The notes: generated by a model from the letters alone, not told the origin. A stretch of DNA of 64,000 nucleotides from Dolomedes plantarius (GCA_907164885.2 OU015490.1:16713047-16777046); one strand, 5' to 3'; shown: positions 12,340 to 23,778, counted from the stretch's first letter. Program-made: numbers and translations.

Positions 12340-13339
12340 CTACGTTGGTTCTTTCCGATATCAGTGACTCTTCTTATTCATCAGGGACCACTTGTCGAAA
12401 AATAAATTCCTAGGGGACCTTCTCCCATCCTCATAGAGGCTTCAACGGGATTTATTTTCTGAATAGACAAACTATTTGTGGTAAACAACTTTCATAAAAA
12501 GCTACAAATAAACTTAGAAATGAACGAGATTTTTCACCTAGCATTGGCTTTACTTGTACGGATACTATATACAACATATACTATATACAAAATACTATGT
12601 ATACAAAATACTATGCACATACTATTTCCAAAATTGCCGTGATGCTGCCTTTTACTTTTTGCATCTCCTTTTTTTAAGAGTTCTCTTCACAGAAAATATA
12701 TTAGAAATTTTTAAACAGAACAAGGATCATTTCGTACTCAAAATGTCAGAAAGCGGAAGACGGGATTTTTTAGAATTTAATATAAATATTGGCAGCTAAA
12801 ATTTTTTTGCTCCAAGCTTTAAAAAAAAAAAAAAAGGGTACATAAAAAATATTTTAAATATTTAAAAATAGTTACTTTGGTATGTTTATATTTTATCCTG
12901 AATATTAGCGCACTTTACACGTACGTTCTTTCGCAAGTGCTTGGAGCGTACGGGATTGCGCGCGGGAAAACTTGCAGTACGCTCCAAAGCAGCTTTCCCT
13001 TCCTCTCCGGCACCTTCACACGTGCACTTAATCGCGCGGGATCGTGGTTTCACGAGGGAAAGAACGTACGTCTAAAGGGCGCAAATAATGAAAAATGTCA
13101 CTGCGAACCTTGGAAATTAACCCTCGGCTGCGTATACAGGTAATGCTACGTAGCGACCGGTGGACAGTTTGAACAAGGCGTATAAGCGAAACCTGGGGTC
13201 GCTGTAATTTCCGAATACTTATCCCTCCTGAATCTCGCGGACCCCTTCTTGGGTTCTCTCGGACTTCCAGAGGTCCGCGAACCACCGGTTAAAAACCACT
13301 GACCTACACGACGCACCCATTACAAGAAATCAAGAAATC
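12340..13339. other. Unassigned DNA with GC-rich island at 12920-13300
   Basis: The first part is AT-rich. The 12.9-13.3 kb part is CpG-rich with paired ACGTACGTTC-like and GAACGTACG segments (about 12919 and 13062). No recognisable protein. Confidence 0.35.
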
Positions 13340-13430
13340 TCGCAGTGCTGAAAGCCGAGGTCCCCTTTGACGCGGGGATTGAGTAAAAGGTACGCACAAT
13401 AAATCATAACTAGTTGATACCCGTCAAAAC
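13340..13430 (-). repeat. Duplicated Helitron-C insertion site with truncated 3' end
   Basis: From GCCGAGGTCC through GGATTGAGTAAAAGG and ACGCACAATAAATCA to ACTAGTTGATACCCGTCAAAAC, this closely matches 14095-14180. The match therefore covers both the host flank and the Helitron 3' terminus. Here the Helitron stops after about 20 bp. Confidence 0.75.
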
Positions 13431-14094
13431 AAAAGTTCCCACCGCATTGGTGCAACGACAATCACGATGACTCGACCCTAATAAAAAAGCGAGTAGATCG
13501 AAGTATTTACTTCCAATTATCTCAAAATAAACTCCCATATCAGTGTGCTATCGAAATGAGCATTATACAACTTACGACAGTTGATAACCTATGAAAGGGT
13601 GGGTGACCCAAAAAGTGACGGGCACTCTGGTTTACCCCGATGCCCGCATGCCTGTGCAACAGGACCCCGAGCCACACCCTTTTACGCTGAACGTGGAAGC
13701 TTATCGCGAAGGTATTGAGATAATATTCCGCCCACGAAATTGGCCTGCCGAACCACCATTAGCCCCGGAGGGTTCGATACCGTCTCGGATGAGTCAGGAG
13801 GCTCGCCGCTGCGGGGAGCACACATTTATTTTTTTTTATTTTTATTATTATTTATTTATTTGGGCGGAGGGTGCGATTTGTAGTTTAAAAAAGAAAAAAA
13901 AACCGTACGCTGGCGCATTAGCTTTTTTAAAATGGACGAGACAGATAATCGGCGATTTAGACAACACACACGAGTAGGTGAACTCCGGCGCGCGCAAATC
14001 TATTCGAGAACAAAATCACTTTAAAATGAGTCCTTCGGTGTCCAGGGGTTTCAAATATTCAGAACATCGGGATTTACAACGTTTGGAACCATCG
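13431..14094. other. Unassigned DNA
   Basis: A 128-codon plus-strand frame (13591-13977) runs through a T-rich low-complexity tract. I could not link it to any family and do not call it a gene. Confidence 0.35.
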
Positions 14095-14159
14095 ATGGTC
14101 AAAAGCCGAGGTCCACTTTGGTGCGAGGATTGAGTAAAAGGACGCACAATAAATCAAAA

Positions 14160-14502
14160 CTAGTTGATACCCGTCAAAACATGACGGCTATAGATAGTAA
14201 ATGAATGTACTAATACACAAATTATACTCATCATTGGCAGATGTGGAAAATCATAATGCGCAGAAACAAATTAATGTGTTTAAGCGGCCTCGTGCTTAGT
14301 GAGTATCTAAAGCCAGATTTAAGAATGTCAGTTTTTCAATTGTAAATTATCGCTCATTAATAAAAATTGCGGTTACAAAAACCAAATTTGGCAAATCTAC
14401 AGATCTCAGTATTTCGTTTAAGACCAAAATGAAGTAAATGGATGCAGTAGTTTTCTCTCACGGACTGCCCAAAAAGTCGGCTTAGCAACTTAAATATATA
14501 GA
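14160..14502 (-). mobile_element. Non-autonomous Helitron, family C, full-length copy C1
   Basis: On the minus strand it begins TCTATATATTTAAGTTGCTA and ends with hairpin CCGTCATGTTTTGACGG, then GTATCAACTAG. It is flanked by A on the 5' side and T on the 3' side. Other copies lie at 20472-20997 and 22594-23196. It has no coding capacity. Confidence 0.9.
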
Positions 14503-15157
14503 TAACTAGTTAAGGCAACAAGTTAAGAACTGTATTCATCCCCAGGTTGACGTGACAGGCATGATTGTCTCTAAAGATTGTCTCGTGATCTACAATGTCG
14601 TCACTAGTCCCTCACCCCCCCCCACCCCCGAACACACACGCTTAAAAAAAAAACTCAAAAGTATACTGTTTTATATCTTCCCTAAGACCTACTCAATTCT
14701 AATTCAAAAATCTAAATCTAAAATTCTTAAGACAATTTCGTAACAACAGAACAAAGGAATACCGCATTCAATTTCATGAAGATACCGTACCAAGAATTTC
14801 AGAAATATTACTTTTAAAGCTGCCAAATCCTGGCAAAATATGTTATGCAGAGATGCGCACCCATGTTACAGCGTGAAAAAACATCAGCCGTGCAAATGAT
14901 CGTACCAACATCCGGTTCGTATCATTTCATTCTAAAACCTCTTAAGCCAAGAAGGAACGTATCTATGCAAATGGCGATGTAGGTGGTTCGAAAGTTTCGG
15001 TAACGCACAGGGAAGAGACAGAATACATACATGGGAGCCTATTTGTGTTATGAAGCAAGCAAATCCTCAAAATTGAGAGAGCCGCGAAGTTCACACCTTG
15101 CTGCACGGACGCGGCAAAACATTGGTCAACAACCATAGTGTTTTTCATTCATTATTA
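14503..15157. other. Unassigned DNA
   Basis: Includes a C-run near 14612-14628. Nothing recognised. Confidence 0.4.
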
Positions 15158-15590
15158 CCATGTTTTTATTAACTCGCTTTCTTGTTTGTTTGTGTGTGTG
15201 TGTGTGTGTTTGTCCGGTACAAATCTTGCAATTGATTTTTAACTAACTTCCCGACTAGCTAGACATTTGAAACTTTTAGAATACCTCAGAACACGACATG
15301 ACAATGCATTATTTTAATACTCTTAGCCATCTTTAAGTAGAATTGAATTAACTTTCAGTTAATTTTGTTTTGTAGACTGATGCAGCCATTTATCGGCCGG
15401 AACGTGAACGAAAGGTTAAACGAGAGTTAACTTCCAATTAACTTCATTTTCTTTCAAGTAGATGGGATAATTCATCAAAAAATTTTAAAAAGTATTTATT
15501 AATACATAGAATTAATTGTCAAGTTTATAGGATTCAATAGAAAATTTAAAAACATGGTATATAAAAAGTTCTTTTTATCTTGTAATTATT
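15158..15590 (+). mobile_element. Repeat D, copy 3, full-length (HINE/DINE-like candidate)
   Basis: Good reference copy. It starts CCATGTTTTTATTAACTC and has a (GT)n tract about 30 bp in. The core is about 300 bp, then an inverted copy of the start (TTTAAAAACATGG). The hairpin ATAAAAAG-TT-CTTTTTAT and a short tail CTTGTAATTATT follow. No coding frame and no TTAA or TA target duplication. Confidence 0.85.
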
Positions 15591-15793
15591 ATCAAAGGGT
15601 TTGTTTAAGTATTTCGGGAACTCATTTAATATTCCTCAAATGCTATTCCTTTTCTTCCTTTTCTAAACTCTTACGGCCACCTCACCGCCCAACAGGTGAT
15701 GATCATCCAATACGCGCGGTCATTTACATAAATCACGAATTTCTTTATTTCGGTTAGATTCCTTCTCATGGCGAATTCTCCCCCCCCCCCTCC

Positions 15794-15936
15794 CAGTGGC
15801 GCACCCAGGATTTTTTCTTGGGGGGGGGGGTGTTGAACGGATAAAAATATTTATAACGTAAAATCAATATTCATAATGCAATTTCTATTTCTTTGGGGGG
15901 GCAGGGCCCCTTGCCCCCCCCCTGGGTGCGCCATTG
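15794..15936. mobile_element. hAT-type MITE with target duplication
   Basis: Ends CAGTGGCGCACCCAGG and CCTGGGTGCGCCATTG are 16-bp inverted repeats with one mismatch. CCCCTCC flanks both sides directly, compatible with an 8-bp target duplication in a C-rich site. The interior has opposed G-run and C-run blocks. Confidence 0.8.
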
Positions 15937-15944
15937 CCCCTCCT

Positions 15945-17240
15945 TTATTGCGGTCTATTTGCGACCGTCAGCCCGCCATCACATTCCCAAATAAATCCGT
16001 ATCCCGGACAGGATCGGAACGGGTTATTCATTACGAGTGTCATCAAAGACCGGAGTGGAGGGGGGGGGAGGAGGGGGGAAGTAGAGGACTGGAGAAAAAC
16101 GTTCGGATAATCATTTGCGTGGAAAGCGTTCTTCCTTCGAGATGTGCTTCATGGCTCTGGAAGAAAAATTCAGCGGCGTGCGAGGGTGTTTTGCGGAATG
16201 ACAGATGAGCCGGCGAGCACCCTTTGATTACCCGCAGCTTTGATGACTAAATTCCCCGCGTCACGACACTGGACGTCACGTGACGGACGAAGGGGAGGAG
16301 GGGGGTAGCGCGTCGTCGTCGCGAAACTTTTAGTTGTGAGTCGCGCTCTCCGGGGTTCTGGGCACGCCACTGGGAGAAATGCGGGCGGAGAAGTGGCAGT
16401 AATCCTGCAAACGTGATGGATGTGCCGGGAAGTTAAGGCAACTTGACAGCTGCACGTCTGGCTGACTGCATTAACTAGCAGCTACATCATACAGCTTCTG
16501 CATTCTTCCAGCACGTTGGTGGCAGAATGCGCAGTGGAGGCTTTCTCCGGCATCTTTTGAGGTTATAAGGGAAACGATGACCAAGACTTTTGCTATGGAG
16601 ATTTATAAAAGGTATAACATTCCGAGCCCTGCGACTGTCACAAAACGACAAAACGGGGCATTTGGCTAGACCCCCTAGCAACCACGCAAGTCAGGTTTTT
16701 AAATATTGAAACTCATTTGGAAATATTTCAAAGAAAAAAAGGCTTATTTTGAGATAATTCAATTCAAACATTCAATCGAATTCACATTATTGATAGTTCA
16801 AGATCCGGAGCTAGTTTTTCCTTATTATTCTGATGAGTAATCAACAAAGAATGTGTTTGTTGACGTTTTCGGTTGATGAGTCATCTTTCAGAAGCGCAAA
16901 ACTATTCTTCCTTTTTTTTTTCCCAGCTTAGAGCCACTTGATAGTGCAAGCAATATTTTCAGGCACTTTTGTCGTGAGTAAAGGTTTCTTTTTCTCGCCG
17001 ACAGATGGCAACACTGAAACTTACAAGAAACTCATCTCTCGTCTAAACCTAATGATGAATTAATTCTGCCCAAATTAGTTATGAAACATACCGGTCGATC
17101 CGACAAGGCGTCACAAACCTTTTAATGTTTTGAAAAGGGAAGGGGATTTCTCCGGCTGTCAATGAAAGTGTGTGCAAACCTTAAAAAGTCGATAATTGTA
17201 GTTTATTGCAATTACGGTTATTTGAATGACAATGATATTG
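15945..17240. other. Unassigned DNA with GC-rich island (15.95-16.45 kb)
   Basis: The island holds several short frames on both strands with no recognisable domain. Near 16355-16373 the sequence CTGGGCACGCCACTG looks like an isolated hAT-MITE right end. Confidence 0.35.
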
Positions 17241-17244
17241 GAAT

Positions 17245-17341
17245 TACTTCTTTTCATTTCAATACTTTTCATTTCAATCAATTGGAATTACTTCTTTTCA
17301 TTTCATTGCTTCTTTTCATTTCGTTCTTTTTCATTTCAATT
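17245..17341. repeat. Short tandem repeat of TTTTCATTTCAA-type units
   Basis: Five to six imperfect CTTTTCATTTCA units with CAATTGGAATTACTT spacers. Confidence 0.75.
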
Positions 17342-17466
17342 GGTTTATATTCTTACAAACTCGGCACTATTGTGCCTCATTTTCAGCAGATAAATTTAAC
17401 CAGAGATTTGGAATTTAAACAGACTGCACGACGTCTACCTATGAAAAAATTACGCCCTGATGTCAT

Positions 17467-17507
17467 GATAGGTAATATATGCCATAGTGGGTAATATATT
17501 ACCTATC
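17467..17507. repeat. Perfect 14-bp inverted repeat (hairpin)
   Basis: GATAGGTAATATAT and ATATATTACCTATC are separated by 13 bases. Confidence 0.85.
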
Positions 17508-18199
17508 TAGTAGATATTCTAGTAGAAATCAAATTACGTTTTCGCTATATGCATGCAAACCTCTGTTCATGAATATAATGTATATTTTAACAGTAATAGA
17601 GTTACTATATAATGACCAGCCTTCCGACAAAGTCTTCTGTATGTACGGAAATTTTCTGCGGGACGTTGAACTTGATGGACTCATATTCAAGTCAAACCCG
17701 ACATCACGAAAAAAACTTCTATACTTCGAAGATATTTTTGTCGACATTTTAGAAGCATAGAAATTTGATTCCATGGGGATTTCAGCTTCAAAAAACGATG
17801 GCATCCGATCTTAATAAACACAAGAAATTTTTCATAAAGGAAATTGTTTTTATCAGAAACTTGCACAGAACACAGTCTAATATATTTTCCCGGTTTTGTC
17901 AATTCAGTTGTACGTCGAATATATGAATCCTCGGCGTCTATCAATCTGGAAATTTCGGGAAGCCGCACTTTTACAACTGCAAATTCTCCTGAGGACATCT
18001 GTTTTAAAACTATTTCCTGTATGCATATGCTTAATTCATTTTATTATATTAAATTTTATACGTATAATATTAATTATTTAATACATTTTATCACGAGTTC
18101 AGATTTTAGTTGACATAAACTCATTTTCACTTATGCAAAATCCCATATGGAGAGAATGTTTCAAATGATGGTCGACTTGGATGGAAAGATTACATATCT

Positions 18200-18200
<1 letters not shown>
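17508..18200. other. Unassigned DNA
   Basis: Overlapping 60-100-codon frames on both strands (about 17530-18080) have no recognisable domain. A fragment of TIR element F (CATATGGAGAGAATGTTTC) lies at about 18148-18190. Confidence 0.35.
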
Positions 18201-18203
<3 letters not shown>

Positions 18204-18237
<34 letters not shown>

Positions 18238-18268
18238 GCGTGTGTGTGTGAGAGAGAGAGAGAGAGAA
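18204..18268. repeat. (CA)n-(TG)n-(AG)n microsatellite
   Basis: A CA tract is followed by CGCGTGTGTG and an AG tract. Confidence 0.95.
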
Positions 18269-18480
18269 ACTCCTATTCCCATGACCATTATTCTAACATC
18301 CTTGGCATTTCTATATCTCCCTTGTAGTCATTTTGTTTATTGGTTTTTGCGTTTATCTAATATATCTTTTCTGAATAGACTCGATTTTGACAGGTCGAAT
18401 AGCGATGCGTCCAAAAGAAGCAACGAGATCTCAAACTTATCATTAAACGATCGACTCAAGTTAGTTCATTGATACATAGC

Positions 18481-18715
18481 TGTTAAACGATAAATTAATT
18501 TTAATTGGTAAGAATAAATTAATTTAAGTTGTTAAAGGATGAATTAACTTCAGTTGTTAAAGGATAAATTAACTTTAGTTGTTAATGGATAAATTAACTT
18601 TAGTTGTTAAAGAATGAATTAACTTTAGTTGTTAAAGGATAAATCAACTTTAGTTGTTAATGTATAAATTAATTTCAGTTGTTAAAGGATAAACAAATTT
18701 TAGTTGTTAAATGAT
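18481..18715 (+). repeat. 25-bp minisatellite, about 9.5 copies
   Basis: Unit consensus GTTAAAGGATAAATTAACTT followed by TAGTT. Unit starts fall at 18531, 18556, 18581, 18606, 18631, 18656, 18681 and 18706, an exact 25-bp period. Two more diverged units lie upstream, one of them 24 bp. Confidence 0.95.
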
Positions 18716-19554
18716 ATGCCGTGAAGGCGATTATAAGCATAAGTACTCATTTTTGTCGTTAAATGATGAATTTATTTTACTAAGCAATTAATGATTTTAT
18801 AATTAATTTTACGAGCACAAGCGGTAATTTACACGAGTACGGTTATATGCACAAGTGGTCATTTCCTTCGCAATATAATAATGTTTATATCGTTGATAGT
18901 TAAGGTTTCAAACTAATTGTCTTCCAACTTATAGGACCTAGGGTCGCATAAGCTGTGACAAATACGTGAGCGTATACATTAGCAACACGCTAGTTGAATG
19001 CAGAACTGCAATTCTGTTCAGTAGCCATAAACCTTGCACTTTATGAAACAGAAGAAGAAAAAAATCCCGGACTTGTGCACCACTCTATCACGAACAAAAT
19101 TTATTGAGAATGGGGTCATCCCGCTGCTGTAGGGGTGCATGTCATTGCTGTCTTATAGGGAGAAACTAGACATTCTTTTTGTCTCACTGAAGCCACATAA
19201 ACAGGTATCACCCGGGATTTGCAAAGTGTCCTGCACATGCTTTCCTAACATAAACGGGTTTTCTTTTATCTTTTTTCATCTGTTATTTTTTTGCGTTTAT
19301 GTTTCGCGTAAAAATACAATGTACCCATTCTCGTTTGAAATTTCTTTTATCCCTTCTCGTTCCCAGAAAGAAGGACATGCAACTACAGTAAGGAATAGAC
19401 AAGAGACGTGTTCATTTTTAGTCTTTTTCACCACGAAATGTCTTAAAACGCTACGAACTTCTTACCTAACAGGACAGGGAACGGTGGGGTGAAAAGTCGA
19501 CTTGACAGGACTCCCAAGTCCTCAATTTTTAGAACGAACAGGCCGACCCTCGTA
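18716..19554. other. Unassigned DNA
   Basis: A 117-codon plus-strand frame (19139-19492) has no recognisable domain and is not called. Confidence 0.4.
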
Positions 19555-19701
19555 CACACAGAAAAAAAAAAGTTGTTCGATGAACCCACTTCTCCGAGTT
19601 CAAATCCACTGCATAGTGGAACTCGCCTTTGGTGAGTCGTACAACCCATGTGGGAAAGTGGGTTCTAGAACCCTGATCCCAAGCGGGTTCATTTACCCGC
19701 C
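19555..19701 (+). repeat. Dispersed repeat J, copy 1
   Basis: From CACACAGAAAAAAAAAAG through ATCCACTGCATAGTGGAAC to TTCATTTACCCGCC. The reverse complement of 26516-26667 aligns along the whole length with scattered substitutions. It contains CCACTGCATAGTGG, a short palindrome. Confidence 0.7.
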
Positions 19702-20086
19702 ACTAACTCACTAAAATGGGTTATACGACTCACTTTAAAGTATGTCGAAAAACACACCAACATGAGTAGACAAACTCCTCTTTCGAGTTCAATATCTCCC
19801 TATATTTTGGGTTATAAAACCCACGACTAACGAGTTCTTTTAAGTAAACGAGTTTACGCTATAGCACTCGAAATTTTGCCTAATCCCCCCACACCGCCGT
19901 TAAATTAAGCGATTTTATGCTAGTAATTCATTATTCATTGTTTTGTATATTTATTATCTCGATTCCTTCACATACTTTCTCGTGGGAGAAAAAAAAACTG
20001 CACTATACACCCATATTTGGAATATAGTTGGTATTAAAATTTAAGGATTTTTTTTTAAAGTTTAAGTCTCATAAAAACAAAGCTAA
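19702..20086. other. Unassigned DNA
   Basis: Nothing recognised. Confidence 0.4.
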
Positions 20087-20176
20087 ATTGTTATAAAATC
20101 TTATATCATAAATATTGTCATAAAATATTATATCATAATATTGTTATAAAATCTTATATCATAAATTGTTATAAAC
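20087..20176. repeat. Short tandem repeat, ~26-bp units
   Basis: Three and a half units of ATTGTTATAAAATCTTATAT followed by CATAAT, with length drift of one or two bases per unit. Confidence 0.8.
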
Positions 20177-20471
20177 TTATAAGTGTTGAAAGGCTGCCTA
20201 AAAGTTATAAGGAACTAGTGATCTATTCAGGATTGGATATTATAGTATATTATATTATTTCATTATTATGGCAACTGGTTTGCAGGTCCGCATGCCTCAT
20301 CGGCCAGGACGGTTTATATTTAGTGAATTGCATGCATATCAGAGCAACAATGGATTAAATGACGAATAAAACCAAAGTGAAACTAAATTTTCCGTTCTAT
20401 CCTTAGCAAATGCATCTGGCGGTCATTCTTTCCTCTGCAAGCAATTAGCCATTTGTTTTTTAGAACATTCA
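20177..20471. other. Unassigned DNA
   Basis: Nothing recognised. Confidence 0.4.
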
Positions 20472-20997
20472 TCTCTATATGCAAGTTGCTAATCTGATTC
20501 TTTGGGCAGTCCGTGAGAGAAAACTACTGCATCTACTGGCTTCATTTTGATCTTAAACGAAAGATTTTAATCGATCGATGGGTCCCATTTGGTTTTTGTG
20601 ACTGCAAATTCTATTAATGAGCTATCATTTACAATTAAAAATTGCCTTCAGAACATGCTCCGTGACATGTTTATATCTGGCTTTAGATACTTACTAAGCA
20701 CAGGCCGCATAAACTTGTTTATTCCGAGGAATCTCTCTAGCTCTCTCTTCGCCATTTTTATGTTTAATTATCTTTGTGCGATATAGAATTCAACCTAACG
20801 GAAATTGTTTATTTAACGCTGTTGAGTCACCCTATATCTGTTAGTTGGGTTCCATGGCAATTTTCAAAGTGTATTTATCTCTTCTTAATAATATGATTTT
20901 CAACATTTGGCGATGATGCGTTGAGCATGTGTTGAGGTTTTTGTATTAGTACATTTATTTACTATCCAGACGTCATGTTTTGACGGGTACCAACTTG
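20472..20997 (+). mobile_element. Non-autonomous Helitron, family C, copy C3
   Basis: Starts A|TCTCTATATGCAAGTTGCTA with the family GGGCAGTCCGTGAGAG motif. It ends in the family hairpin CGTCATGTTTTGACG, then CAACTTG|T. The terminal CTAG has changed to CTTG, so the copy is old. The interior differs from C1 and C2 in the middle. Repeat D begins only a few bases further on. Confidence 0.8.
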
Positions 20998-21003
20998 TTA
21001 TTA

Positions 21004-21490
21004 TCATGTTTTTATTAACTCGCTTCCTTGTTTGTGTGTGTTTGTCCAGTACAAATCTTGCAATTGATTTTTTACTCACTTCCCGACTAGCTAGATATTT
21101 GAACTTTTAGAATAGCTCAGAACACGATGACAATGCATTATTTTGATACTTTTAGCCCAAAAAATCCGTAAGGTGGCGCTTCGATCTAATTCAACGCTTG
21201 CACTTTTGCGTAACAGGGTTTGACGATTTTGAAAACAGAATACATGTGAATTTAGTTTGTTAACATAAATATTGTGCGAAAATTGAAAAAAAAAATTATA
21301 AAAATTAAAGTTTATAAAGTCTGTGGATAGTGGAAACGACTAAAAAGTGATTAAAATTAAATAAAAGAAAGTGAAAAAGAATAATTAAGTGAAGGTTTGT
21401 GCAATTAAGAGAGAATTGTCAAGTTTATGTGATTCAAAAGAAAATTTAAAAACGTGGTAAATAAAAAGTTCTTTTAATCTTGTAATTATT
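21004..21490 (+). mobile_element. Repeat D, variant subfamily D', copy 4
   Basis: The 5' ~170 bp and the 3' ~60 bp match family D. The middle is replaced by a different block starting near AAATCCGTAAGGTGGCGCTT. The same block occurs in the copy at 56394-56878. The hairpin end reads TAAAAAGTTCTTTTAATCTTG. Confidence 0.85.
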
Positions 21491-22203
21491 TTGGTTTCAA
21501 TTTATGACAACAGGTCAATATAGTCGCCAGTGATCTATAATGGACACCAAAGGCCCACGGTATTGAGGGATGAAGGTGCCTATTTAAAAGATAATAAGCA
21601 ACGAATTCATTTTAAGAGAGCTCCGGTCGCCAGCAGCGGCCTAGCCCGCCTGCCTTCGACATCCGTCCCGCATTATCGTCTGCCGAACGACGGATAGCCG
21701 AGGCACCAGCCCTCAGTGCCCAACCAAGCGTCATGCACGAAAGCCGTCGATTTCTACAGCCGGCTTTTCTGCGAGCGAATTTCCCTGTCGGATAGCTCTC
21801 GAGGAGGAATTGGAAAAGCGGCGAAATTAGGAACATTCGTCCCATCCCCCACCCCTCTTCCCGCGAAGGAATCCTGTGGAATTTTCTCCGAATATGAAAA
21901 TCCGTGGATTCGAATCGAGAAAAGAAGGAAATGTTGTTTCAAGATTTTAGACTGTTTCGTACCGCGAGCAAATCGAAGCTTTCGAAAGAGATTTATTTAA
22001 AAAAAAAAAGAATTCCTTCGAATTAAGCTTCTCGCGTCTTCTAGTCATTTAAGGATCGGCGTTCCCTTTCGCGATCTTGTTTCAGCTCTAGCGTAACAGC
22101 GGTTGATATTGACATTTTATAAGAACGGATCAAAACAAAAAAGGCATTAACAAGTTAATGCGCAACTTTTAACTAAAACATCTCCCGACGGCTCATCCCC
22201 CCA
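21491..22203. other. Unassigned DNA with GC-rich island (21.6-21.95 kb)
   Basis: A CpG-rich patch with opposing 77- and 94-codon frames and no recognisable domain. Confidence 0.35.
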
Positions 22204-22428
22204 GTGTCACTCACTCACTCATTCTCTATTTATCTACCTCTATCTCTCTCTCGATTTATCTATTTATCTATATATTTTATATCTTATATCTATCTATATA
22301 TCTATCTATATATCTATCTTTCTATCTATATGTGTGTGTGTGTGTATGTATGCGTATGTATATTTTGGAAAGTTCTCAAATCAATAATTATACCAATAAG
22401 TGAATGTATCTTATCATTGGTTAACCTG
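22204..22428 (-). repeat. Repeat pair K, copy 2
   Basis: Reverse complement of 7040-7345, including CTCACTCACTCATTCTCTAT, the TATC/TATTTATC microsatellite and the ACTTTCCAAAATATAC-type unique part. The GA tract is nearly absent here. Confidence 0.85.
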
Positions 22429-22593
22429 ATTTCCACATTGTGTTCGGGCTAAGGGTATTTTTCAGGTGATAAATATTTTCATTTTTTCGGGTAATCCATC
22501 ATTCAGTTATAAGGTTTGATTATTTCTCATGATTACTATGACAAGTAACATGCGTTGAGCTAATTAGAGGAGCGTCTCTGACTTAAAGCCGCA

Positions 22594-23196
22594 CTAGTTT
22601 GGCAACCGTCAAAACATGACGGCTAGATATAAAGTTACTAATACGCAAATTATACTCAACACATCATTGCCAAATGTTGAAAATCATAATGCGCAGAAAC
22701 AAATTAATGCGTTTAAGAGGCCTCGTGCTTAGGGAGTATCTAAAGCCAGATTTAAAAATGTCACGGAGCATGCGCAGAAAGCCATTTTTTATTTATTGTA
22801 AATTATCGCTCATTAAACAGCGCGAAATAAGCAATTTCCATCAGGTTTAATCTTATATGTCACAAGCATAATTATCATAAAAATGAAAATGGCAGAGAGA
22901 GATCTAGAGACACTCCTCGGAATAAACGTGTTTATCATCAAAACATGTCACGGAGCATGCGCAGAAACAGTGAGTTTCTAAAGACAGATTTAAGGATGCC
23001 ACTGAGCATGCGCAGAAATCAAATTTTAATTGCAAATTATCGCTCATTAATAGAAATTACTGTTACAAAAACCAAATTTGACAAATCTACAGTTTACAAT
23101 CTTTCGTTTAAGACCAAAATGAAGTAAGTAAATTGATGCAGTCGTTTTCTCTCACGGACTGCCCAAAAAGTCGGCTTAGCAACTTAAATATAGAGA
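22594..23196 (-). mobile_element. Non-autonomous Helitron, family C, copy C2 with internal duplications
   Basis: Ends as in C1: minus-strand 5' TCTCTATATTTAAGTTGCT and 3' hairpin CCGTCATGTTTTGACGG, then CTAG, with a T following the CTAG. It is longer than C1 because a segment around GAGCATGCGCAGAAA occurs three times (about 22766, 22954, 23008) with a short insert between. Confidence 0.88.
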
Positions 23197-23775
23197 TTAC
23201 CGATTAGCCAAAATTTTCCAATTGTAAGGGCTTGGTAGATAATAAGTACACTCAACATATTTCAATTACTATTTTTGCTTATTAATTTGTGTTAATTAAG
23301 CTGACGTAATATTATGGGATCAATTTTGGTTATGTTGGCTTGCAGAGTGGCAACGGTATTTCGAAAAGCTGATTGGTTTTCTGTCCTTTAAAAAGATGCT
23401 CGTGACAACAAGATAATTGTATTGATACGTAAGAGATGTTTGTTTAAAACTGAATAAAATGTGGTAGAATAGGAATCTTGTCACTGTCGTTATTATTTGC
23501 ATTGGTAATCAATCCAAAAGGACCAATAGAGGAGTTACACAACGACAAAAAGCATTCTTGAGAGCATAAAAGTTACTTTTCAAAATAATTAGAAAATTTT
23601 ACATAGATTAACGAGTAATAACAGGATTGGATTCAAATCAACCCGAAACAAACATCCATGATATTAAATTCCTCATAACCTGTGATAGGGGGTGACCCAA
23701 CAGAGTAGGGGTGGCCTAGTGCTATCTTACTTCTTATATATATGTTGCTTTATCATGATTTCTATGTTAACAGGA
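23197..23775. other. Unassigned DNA
   Basis: No gene or known repeat recognised. Confidence 0.4.
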
Positions 23776-23778
23776 TTA

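Noticed and set aside
13591..13977. 128-codon plus-strand frame as a host gene
   Set aside because: It crosses a T-rich low-complexity tract and a poly-lysine run, and shows no recognisable domain.
15158..15590. Repeat D as a SINE
   Set aside because: No A/B boxes, no poly-A or LINE-like tail, no target duplications; asymmetric inverted ends with a 3' hairpin fit a Helentron-derived element better.
17530..18080. Cluster of overlapping frames on both strands
   Set aside because: Opposite-strand frames overlap and none resembles a known family; likely chance.
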